Source: Simmondsia chinensis (lineage: Eukaryota > Streptophyta > Magnoliopsida > Caryophyllales > Simmondsiaceae). From it: a DNA stretch of 64,000 bases. The notes beneath the pieces were generated by a model. It did no database searches, was not told the DNA's origin, and saw only the letters and a list, made by a program, of their open reading frames with translations. Made by a program: the position numbers and the translations under genes. The stretch is taken from NCBI GenBank assembly GCA_018398585.1, contig JAGTTD010000013.1:30955131-31019130 (forward strand). Reading direction: 5' to 3'. Shown here piece after piece: positions 56,173 to 64,000 of the stretch (position 1 is the first letter of the stretch; every line of letters starts with the position of its first letter).

Positions 56173-59100
56173 TGAAAGAATGGAGTGCGCAAATTATGCT
56201 GTGGCCCTCTCATATATTTATAGAACTATAATGGGCTTTACATCATATACAAGGCAGGCCCATTGGGCTCAGATACATACACTAATAATACCTATACAAT
56301 ATAGTCTAACATCCCCCCTCAACCGAAGCAAGAGGTAAGCAAATGCGAAGGTTGGATCTAAATAAAAGAAAAAGAGCACGCGGAAGATTCTTCGTGAAGA
56401 TATCGGCAATTTGCTATGAAGAAGGAATATGAAGGACTCGAACAAGACTCAATTGAACGCCCTCACGAACAAAATGGATGCCAATCTCCATATGTTTAGT
56501 ACGAATATGTTGAATAGGGTTGGTAGACATATACATGGCAGAAACATTGTCATAATAAACCAAAGTAGCTCGTGGTAGAAGAATACTGAGCTCACTGAGG
56601 AGAGACCGGAGCCAGCAACATTCAGCCACGGCATTGGAAACTGCACGGTACTCGGCCTCGGCACTTGAACGAGAGACGGTGGGCTGACGCTTAGAGGACC
56701 ATGAGATAATGTTGCTTCCGACGAAAACACAGAAACCTGAAGTAGAACGGCGGGTGTCCGGGCAACCAGCCCAATCAGCATCCGAATACGCCACAAGTTG
56801 GTCCAAACGTGTCGGGGAGATAGTCAAACCATGATTAATAGTGCCCTTAATATAGCGAAGGATGCGCTTAACAGCCATCCAATGCGATGATCGTGGAGCA
56901 TGTATAAAAAAGCACACCTGCTGAACTGCATAGAAAATATCAGGACAAGTAAAGGTGAGATATTGAAGGGCACCAACAATAGACCTGTATAAAGTGGGAT
57001 TAGTCATAAGTTCACCGTCGTCCAAGGAAAGCTTGGACTTGGAATCTGTAGGCGTAGCGACAGGTTTGCAGGAGAGCATGTCGGCCCGGTCTAGTAGATC
57101 ATGAGCATATTTAGATTGAGAGAGGAACAACCCTGAAGATAAGTGAGATATCGAGATGCCGAGAAAGTAATTGAGGCGTCCCAAGTCGGTCATGTCAAAT
57201 TCAGATTGAAGAGAGCAGAGGAGATCATAGAGGACCGCATGAGAAGAGGCCGTGAGAAGGATATCATCAACATAAACCAGTAAAATAGCCATATCATGCC
57301 CACGACGTAAGACAAACAAAGAAGAATGTGACGTACAGCTGCGAAAACACAACCCTTGTAAAAAGGTAGCAAAACGAGTGTACCAGGCACGAGGTGCCTG
57401 TTTGAGACCATAAAGAGACTTACGAAGCTTACAAACATGATCAGGATACTGAGAACTGATGAAACCCGGCGGTTGCTTCATGTAGACCTCTTCATTAAGT
57501 GTACCATTAAGAAAAGCATTTTTGACATCGAGCTGATGGATAGGCCAGTGACGAGAGGCGCCAATAGTCAAAACAGTATGAACAGTAGCAGGTTTAATAA
57601 CGGGACTGAAAGTTTCACCGTAGTCAATGCCATATCGCTATGTAAAACCCTGAGCAACCAACCGTGCTTTATAGCGTTCAATCTGACCTGTAGATGTTTG
57701 TTTAATACGGAAAACCCACTTGGAGCCAACAATGTTACCATGAGGGGGCGGAGGAACAAGATCCCATGTGTTATTACGAATAAGGGCATTATATTCCTCA
57801 AGCATAGCATGCTTCCAATTATCATCAGTAAGGGCCTGCTTATAAGAAAAAGGTACCTCGGGCAAAGAGCTATGAGCAATCATAGAAGGCTTGAGAAGAG
57901 GCTTGACAATACCAGCACGAGCACGAGTCAGCATAGGATGAATAGAGGAAGTAGGGGGCGGCACAGCGGTGGCGGGTGACGGGGCCGCAGGGGAGCCTGC
58001 AGCGACGGGGGACGGGGCCGCAGGGGACCCCGGTGGTGCAAGAGAAGGGGTGGCGGCTGTTGCGGGTGCCGCCGCAGGAGGTGGCGGGTGCGGTGGAGTG
58101 AGGCCCGCGAATGGGGAAGACGCAAGCCGGGAAGAGAAAATTTGTTGAAGCCGGGCGGGTGGAGTGGCTGTTGTTTTTGAGAGAGAGTGCCCAATCGTGC
58201 AAATGGAAAATCTGCTTCATCAAAAACAACATGCCTCGAAATAATAACTTTATTAGTAGAAAGATCCAGACATTTGTAACCCTTATGATTTGGTGGATAG
58301 CCCAAGAAGACACATAAAGTAGAGCGCCGAGCAAGTTTGTGAGAGGCGGTGGCACTCAGATTAGGATAGCAGGCACTACCAAAAACCGGAAGATGATCAT
58401 AATTAACTTTCTGCTTATATAAAAATTGAAAAGGGATCTTTTTCTTAATAGAGGTAGATGGTAGGCGATTAATAGTATGAACTGCAACAGAAACTGCTTC
58501 AACCCAAATTCCAAAGGCATACAGGCTTGAAATAAAAGGGAACGCATCATGTTACCAATAGTACAATGCATGCGTTCAGCTTTCCCATTCTGTTGGGAGG
58601 TGTGAGGGCAGGAAACCCTACTAAGAATACCTCTTTGCAGAAAAAGACCATTAAAGTCACGGTTGATATATTCAGTGCCTTTATCACATTGAAAATTCTT
58701 GATTCCACCGCCAAATTGATTCAACACAAGATTACGAAACTGAACAAACAGATCAAAAACCTTAGATTTGGCACGCATAGAATAAATCCACACAAAATGA
58801 GAGTAATCATCCAAAAATAACAAATAATACTTAAAACCACTGAAACTGGCAACAGGCGATGTCCATACATCAGAATGAACAATATCAAAAGGACGCGAAG
58901 TACTGGTTACAGACGCTTGAAAGGGTAAACGACTATGCTTACCGAGTTGGCAAGTATGACATAAACTGGACTCTGAAGAACTAGAGCAAGAAATGAACTT
59001 TTGCTTAACTAAAGTAGACAAAATTGGTTCCCCCGAATGGCCCAAGCGACGGTGCCAGAGAGATTGTGTGTGTTTGCTTAACTAGAGCAAGAAATGAACT

Positions 59101-59356
59101 TTTGCTTGAAACCGGTTGTGCGACGGATTTGCAACTTTTTTTTTTTGGAAAGAATGAAAATTGAAACAGAGGCTAGAGTTTGTCTTTACGAGAGGGCTCG
59201 GGAGAGCTCTGATACTATGAAAGAATGGAGTGCGCACATTATGTTGTGGCTCTCTCGTATATTTATAGAACTATAATGGGTTTTACATCATATACAAGGC
59301 AGACCCATTGGGCTCAGATACATACACTAATAATACCTATACAATATCGTCTAACA
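56173..59356 (-). mobile_element. Copia element lacking gag, inside the MITE
   Basis: LTRs 56173-56311 and 59218-59356 (139 bp each) begin TGAAAGAATGGAGTGCGC and end CTAACA. They differ at about 7 positions. Target duplication ATCAT at 56168-56172 and 59357-59361. The primer-binding site GCTCTGATACTA (59206-59217) is one base from initiator-Met complementarity. A purine-rich tract (minus GAGGGGGGA, about 56312-56321) adjoins the left LTR. Internal DNA of 2.9 kb is short for copia because gag and protease are missing. Confidence 0.95.
56340..59050 (-). pseudogene. Copia pol remnant: integrase, reverse transcriptase, RNase H
   Basis: Minus strand: GAG-pre-integrase HTCQLGKHSRLPFQ (about 58970), integrase core DDYSHFVW and TSQQNGKAERMH (58600), reverse transcriptase from about 57960 with YKARLVAQGFT and YVDDILLTASSH (57270), RNase H with ADWAGCPDTRRSTSGF, SRSSAEAEYRAV and TKHMEIGIHFVREG. 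The frame shifts or stops near 58356, 57928 and 57571. A stop (TAG) at the end of VLHIPSS interrupts the C-terminus, after which QIADIFTKNLP is still readable. Gag and protease are absent: a 30-bp direct repeat (around 58980-59010 and 59080-59110, containing CTAGAGCAAGAAATGAACTT) marks the deletion junction. Confidence 0.9.
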
Positions 59357-59671
59357 ATCATGTTTCTAGATCACTCAGAATGATGACTTCTCCTCTTTTA
59401 AAAGGAAAGTCATTTTCCCCTATTTGAACCGTCACCAATCTTGTGCCAAACAACGGAAAGAGGAAAAATCACTTCCTATAATGTGATTTTTCCCCTAAAC
59501 AAACGGAGCCTTAAAATAACTTGGAATATGACATTGTACGCGAGAAAAGCAGGAAAAAGAAGATCAGATAGTAGAATTTCTTTGAGCAAACGGGTACGCA
59601 AAGACCCTCGAGACATTCTAGGTCAGCTTTAGTTGGGTTCGATCATTGTCCATTCCCTGCCATCTCTAGAT

Positions 59672-59828
59672 CAACAACAATAATAACAACCGACCCAATG
59701 CCTCAAGGGCGCCTGCATATGCAAGATCGGGGGGAGGAGGGAGGGGGGAGGATGTAGGCAGCCTTACCCCTTTAAGATTTTACCTTTAAAGGGAGGCTGT
59801 GTCTGAGGGACCCCCACCTATCCTTGCG
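59672..59828 (-). mobile_element. Au-like SINE, body-only copy with 10-bp target duplication
   Basis: ATCTCTAGAT at 59662-59671 and 59829-59838. Minus strand: GGGGGTCCCTCAGACACAGC, GGTAAGGCTGCCTACATCC, and a TTGTTATTATTGTTG tail. It contains an extra G/A-rich stretch (59727-59750) not seen in other copies. Confidence 0.8.
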
Positions 59829-59952
59829 ATCTCTAGATTATATGAGTTAATTAGCATACCCCTTTTCCTATCAGACAAAATAATGGGTACTTAATTTTTA
59901 TTCTAACTCGCATAAGACAAGTGTTCGAAAAGACAAAAAAGTCAGCCAATAC

Positions 59953-60210
59953 AAACAACAATGATAACAGACCCAATGCCTCAAGGACTCCCGCCTAAGC
60001 GGGGTCTAGGGGGGATGGATTTACGCAGCCTTACTCCTTCAGGGTGTAACCCTTCCGAGAGACTGTTTTCGAGGACCTCCAACCTTATAAGGTTGGCAAC
60101 AGGAGGACTTCCCAAGAGGTCACCCATCCTGGTACTACTCTCATCCAAACACGCTTAATTTCAGAGTTCTAATTGAATCCGGTATATTAGTGCCTGATAA
60201 ATGAACCCTC
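59953..60210 (-). mobile_element. 5S-headed SINE, longest copy, 11-bp target duplication
   Basis: TCAGCCAATAC flanks it at 59942-59952 and 60211-60221. Minus strand: a 5S-like head starting GAGGGTTCATTTATCAGGCA, then ATACCGGATTCAATTAGAAC, TTAAGCGTGTTTGGATGAGA, GTAGTACCAGGATGGGTGAC, CTCTTGGGAAGTCCTC. Then the Au-like body (AAAACAGTCTCTCGGAAGGG, GTAAGGCTGCGTAAATC) and an ATTGTTGTT tail. At 258 bp it is the longest copy and shows the whole 5S RNA was once present. Confidence 0.9.
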
Positions 60211-60221
60211 TCAGCCAATAC

Positions 60222-61004
60222 TAACAAACCAATGAATTGGAGTGAGTTACCTGACTGTTCTATCAGTAGATGCACCCGCTATGTTGCTCCTGATGCCAAA
60301 ATTTAGAATGAAGTTGACGAGTCATGTCATGTGTCCATATCCTTCATGATCAATACAATAATTAACAGTTAATAAATAAGAAAAGACATAACTCCCTGTT
60401 TGACAACATAGTACTGGCGGTAAAGGTAACGGAGGTAAACCCTTATTCCTGTTTGGCAATTTTGTAAGAGGGGTAAAGGAGGTAACGGATGGTAAAAACT
60501 TACGCCATTACTCTCCTATACCCCCATTTTCTTTAACCTCCAAACTGGGAGTAAGGTAAATTTGAAAAAAAAATTGGATAATTTTGCCCGTATTTGAACT
60601 ATAACTTTTTTTACTCTTAACTCTTTACTTAATTGCCATACAAGGATAATTTATTTATCCCTCTTTACCTTTGCCACTCTTAATTTGATATATTCAAATA
60701 AGTGTAAGATATTATCTTACCTTCCCTCTCTTTGCCCTTTTTATCCAATTGCCAAATAAGACATAAAATTTGTTATTACCCAAGTGAAATCAACCACTAA
60801 AACCTTGGAATCCAAGCATGTATCCACTCAAACGAATGTAGAATCTGACAAAGAAAATTGAGCTTGTGGCTCGATTAACCATCAAAATCGTCGTCATCAT
60901 TATCATCATCATCAAGTTCAGCTGCAACCAATTAAAATTCAAGGAGTTGGAGTACAATCGAGCAACAAATAACACTATTTAAGGATCATAATAACGGTTC
61001 TCAA
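60222..61004. mobile_element. MITE-like foldback (about 60390-60765) in otherwise unassigned DNA
   Basis: Left phrase CTGTTTGACAACATAGTACT and right TCCAATTGCCAAATAAGACA are approximate inverses. Internal GGTAAAGGAGGTAACGG and CCTCTTTACCTTTGCC also oppose. The rest has no identifiable feature. Confidence 0.45.
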
Positions 61005-61130
61005 GTTGAGGGTTTCCGAAAACAACCTTCCTTCAAGGTAGCATCCTAAAGGGAGAAGGTTACGTACATCCACCCTCCAAACCCTACTTATGCGGGACCC
61101 CTTGGAGCACTGGGACTGTTGTTGTTATTG
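61005..61130 (+). mobile_element. Au-like SINE body copy
   Basis: AGTTGAGGGTTTCCGAAAAC, AGGTTACGTACATCC, AAACCCTACTTATGCGGGA, GAGCACTGGGACTGTTG and TTGTTATTG tail. Flanks give only a weak duplication. Confidence 0.7.
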
Positions 61131-61469
61131 TAATAAACGAATACAAACCTCAATTTTCAGAGCGGATTGGCGCTTAAGATCAAGCCCTCTACAAGTCTTT
61201 TACGCAAAGATCTTGCATGTGTGCGAGGATCAGACCCAGAGAGAGGCTAATTTATTATCTATAGTTTCCTTTCAAAGTTGGAGTAGCAAATATGTCATGT
61301 TCGTGTTTGTTTTTATGTTATGTAAGAGGTCCTAGGAATAGAGTCAACCCGAATTCGATCCATTTATTATACAGGTTAGCTTGACTCAATCCAATTATTA
61401 AATGAGGTTAACCATTTAAATTATATTGGCAATTTTTTTCCATTAAACATGTATTTGTTAATTTACAAA

Positions 61470-61870
61470 CATTTTTTGATAATTAGCGGCAAAACCGCGC
61501 AACAAAACAGGGAACTCTGCAAAACGAGCCCCTGGAAATCCCGAAACCGGGAGACTTACAGAACAGACCCAAAAGAAAAAAAAAATGAGACAACAACAAG
61601 AAACAGGCGCAACCAAACCAAAAACAGAACAAACCACGACCACCAAAACAGGAGAAGGGGACAAAAAACAAAAAAGACAGGACGACGGAAGAAGCTGAAG
61701 CAGAGCCACCCAAAAGACCACCTGGCTGGAACTCAGCTGAAGAAAACACAGACAAACAAAACACGGAAAACAGGAGCTGGACTGAAACCTCAACCCCAAA
61801 ACCAACCATCTCAGTTAGCAAGCAGCTTTGCCACCCTAGGTGGGTTGAAGCCATCAAAATTAAACTCTAC
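61470..61870 (-). mobile_element. LINE-like 3' UTR copy, minus strand
   Basis: GATAATTAGCGGCAAAACCG is the reverse complement of the family 3' terminus. The rest is an A/C-rich UTR. The resulting lysine/asparagine-rich frame on the plus strand (61449-61892) is a by-product and not called a gene. Confidence 0.55.
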
Positions 61871-62244
61871 TAAATACATGCCATATTTTTAATTATTAGA
61901 ATAAACTATCAAGTTAACATTACTAACATAGTTTAAATTATCTTATATGAGATAAGTTACCGAAAATCTATACATAATAACAATAATATTACAATCAAAT
62001 ACCTAATATGTTACTGATTAAACAAATAAAAAAAAACAAAAAAAATAAAAAAAAAAAAACCTAACATGTTTGTGTAAACAGGTCAAGCGTGTTAAAAACA
62101 AGTTAAATGACTCAAATCTAAATTCAACGCATATATATAAATGAGTTAAACGGGTAAACCCAAATATGACTCGACTTAAAAACCCCGACTCAAACCCGTT
62201 ATCTTCAGTCGTGTTATCGTGTCGTGTCAAATTTTATCAAGTCT

Positions 62245-62765
62245 ACTTAGGGGTGTAAAATTTTATCAAATTTTATCTTCAACCCCAACTCACGAGCCCT
62301 TGCGAGCCGGCTCGTCATAAAGCTAGAAAATTTTTGCTTGCTTTAAGCTCGAGCCGAGCCAAGCCGAGCTGGCTCATTTAGCTTATCAAGCCAAACCTGA
62401 GCCTAGTAAAACTCGAGCTCATAGGCTCGCGAGCCTAAATGAGACTAAGCAGGCTTGTTTAGTATAATATATTACTTAAATATTGCCTATTGGAGCCTAA
62501 ATGAGCCGAGCCCGAGTTTAAACGAGTCCAAACGAGCCTATATTTGAGCTTAAAGGAACCTAAATATTGCAAGCTAATTCGAAACTCGCCGTACTCAAAT
62601 CGAGCCAAGCTGAGCCGAGGCCGAGCTTTTGACAAGCCAAGTTCGAGCTTGAACTTTCAAAACTTAGTGAGTTTCGAGTCGAGCTTGAGCCAAGCTTAAT
62701 GCTAATGAGCCGAGCCTCGGGCCTGATAAGTTCGGGCTCGACTCGGCTCAGATATACCCCTAGGT
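62245..62765. mobile_element. GAGCC-rich hAT-like repeat, type A
   Basis: Begins AGGGGTGTAAA and ends ATATACCCCT, approximate inverses. It contains GCCGAGCTGGCTCATTTAGC, TAAATATTGCCTATTGGAGC and repeated AATGAGCCGAGCC. It is the best preserved type A copy and helps define the two in the channel gene's introns. Confidence 0.65.
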
Positions 62766-62859
62766 GTACTTCAAGGGCAAGTTGCTCGCTTTAATTTAGC
62801 ACTAATTACGGCAGCACGCTCCCATTGCGTTCCCATATTTGGTTTTTTTTTTTTCAAAA

Positions 62860-63380
62860 AAGTCGAAAAACGCTCTATAGAACTTGATTGTCTACAACTA
62901 CAGACAAAATGGAAGGGGGAGAGGAATTAATACAGTCATGGGAACAAGCTCCCAAACTATGAAACGTCACCACTTCATGTGCAGCATCATTTGCCTCTTT
63001 AGGGCACCAAAAAAAACGAGCAAAAATAAAAATTGATAACATGAGCTTAATGTCATTAACAATTGGCAAAATTTTTCAAGGAGGTGAAGACGCATCTTCA
63101 AAAGCACGAATCACATCCTGACAGTCAGTCTCAAAAATCATGAACGCGTAACCGAATCGAATGGCAAGAGAGCACGCCCCCCACAAGGCAAGACATTCAG
63201 CCATACGGGCCGAAGATGCAAAAGACGAGCCACCCCAAACCTGAGAAAACCGCCCCCCGCTCATCCCGAACAACAACTCCAAGAGCGGCTGCCACAGTCG
63301 ATGAGGACCAACATGCATTCGAGTTACACTTGATCCACCCGACTGGAGGCCTCGACCATCTCCTATCTGCTGGTTAGGTT
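62860..63380 (-). pseudogene. RNase H-like end of a LINE-type element
   Basis: Minus strand: PPVGWIKCNSNACW, then AAALGVVVRDERGAVFSG, then after a frameshift SSARMAECLALWGACSLAIR and FETDCQDVIRAFEDASSPP, then after further breaks ARFFWCPKEANDAAHEVVTF. The order W-PP-G-x-K-x-N, RDxxG, AEcxAL, ExD and 'vPr..N..Ah' is that of the RNase H-like domain (RVT_3 type) at the end of many plant L1 LINEs. At least one frameshift and stops show it is dead. No reverse transcriptase is adjacent within the window. Confidence 0.7.
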
Positions 63381-64000
63381 AAACATTATTATTAGGAGGA
63401 ACATGTAAACTTTAGTGTATAATTTCATAAATTTACTCAAATAGTAACAACTTTTTTCTAATATAAAATTATCTTATTTTTATTAAAACCAATTATACTT
63501 TACAACTCCAATATAATAAAATTTAAAATAAAAAATAGATTGAAATTAAATAATAGTTATGAAATACTGAAATTAAAGAGATACAGAGAAAACATAAAGA
63601 TGACTTTCATTTTTCATTGATTCCGCTTCTAACACATGGTTGAGTCTGTTTACAAAAACTGTCTTCCACCCCGAGATGGCCCAAGCCTGCTCTAGACTAT
63701 TATACTGATTCCCACTTAATTGTAGACATAAAAATTTTATCATATGTATAAATTGTGAAGTGGGCTGGAGAAAAGTCCAAACCCAATTGACTTCCAAATC
63801 GAAATTAAGCCCAAATGATTGTTAAGTCGAACCTAAAGCCCTAAATGACTATCAAGTCAAATCTTAAGCCCAGGGACTTCCAAGTCGAACATAAAAAGAA
63901 GGAATTTCAAGTGACAATAAAAATTAAAGCCCACAAAGTCTTAGAACTAAAATAAAAATAGGCTCGTAAAACTTAACTTGAGTCCGGTCTTACTAAGTTG
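63381..64000. other. AT-rich DNA with a short degenerate minisatellite
   Basis: Between about 63789 and 63900 a roughly 29-bp unit repeats four times (variants of GACTTCCAAGTCGAA...TAAGCCC). Nothing else is recognised. Confidence 0.4.

Larger units (their letters stand above)
55599..59510. mobile_element. PIF/Harbinger-type MITE split by a copia element
   Basis: Left end GGCTCCGTTTATTT and right end AAACAAACGGAGCC are inverted, flanked by TTA on both sides (55596-55598 and 59511-59513). This is the target duplication of PIF/Harbinger elements. Removing the copia insertion leaves about 0.72 kb. Both halves keep phrases such as AAAGAAAACGTTTTCC and the opposing AAAGGAAAGTCATTTTCCCC. Non-coding. 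The segment at 55840-56170 is shared with 38300-38780, so another repeat is embedded. Confidence 0.75.

Noticed and set aside
57437..57979. Plus-strand open frame of 180 residues
   Set aside because: It is antisense to the copia reverse transcriptase, whose motifs are clear on the other strand.
61449..61892. Open frame of 147 residues
   Set aside because: It is read through the complement of the same LINE-like UTR, with lysine/asparagine/threonine-rich content and no domain.
1..64000. CRISPR arrays, operons, bacterial promoters, riboswitches
   Set aside because: The content is a plant nuclear genome. No evenly spaced identical repeats with unique spacers were seen; the tandem array at 20641 has no spacers.

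Overview
The window is nuclear DNA from a flowering plant, most likely a eudicot. It holds one well-supported protein-coding gene, an S-type (slow) anion channel of the SLAC1/SLAH family whose protein resembles SLAH3. The gene has GT-AG introns, including an intron in the 5' leader. Almost everything else is transposable elements and their remains, in AT-rich DNA. The species cannot be named from the sequence.

Layout. Positions 1-23,400 are repeats with no supported gene: a tRNA-derived SINE (1821-2003), a Mutator-like foldback element (2734-3657), several short SINEs, a solo copia LTR (7445-7912), fragments of other LTRs, copies of a shortened LINE-like family on both strands, two copies of one MITE, a TRIM (17609-18101) and a tandem array with a unit near 216 bp (20641-21320). 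The channel gene runs from a TATA box at 23449 to a stop at 31464. Its seven exons (six coding) are separated by introns into which GAGCC-rich repeats and a SINE have inserted.

From 32,546 to 42,270 lie a complete but broken copia element on the minus strand (32546-38076, target duplication AATAA) and a badly decayed copia copy on the plus strand. From 44,011 to 51,756 there is an inverted duplication of about 1.1 kb per arm. Its right arm is split by a complete but inactive Ty3/gypsy chromovirus of Reina type (46516-51678, target duplication AGGAA), and the left arm preserves the empty site. A mitochondrial-like insert follows (about 51757-55085), with a decayed trnQ and a 37-base G run. Next is a PIF/Harbinger-type MITE (55599-59510, TTA duplication) that has been split by a gag-less copia element (56173-59356, ATCAT duplication). 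The last 4.5 kb has further SINEs, MITEs, a GAGCC-rich repeat and the RNase H end of a LINE.

The most unusual item is a SINE family whose 5' part is a recognisable 5S rRNA sequence joined to a body resembling the plant Au SINE. Four copies carry the 5S part. Shorter copies, several with clean target-site duplications, consist of the body alone. The window therefore contains one host gene and several layers of nested transposon insertions whose order can partly be read from target-site duplications.
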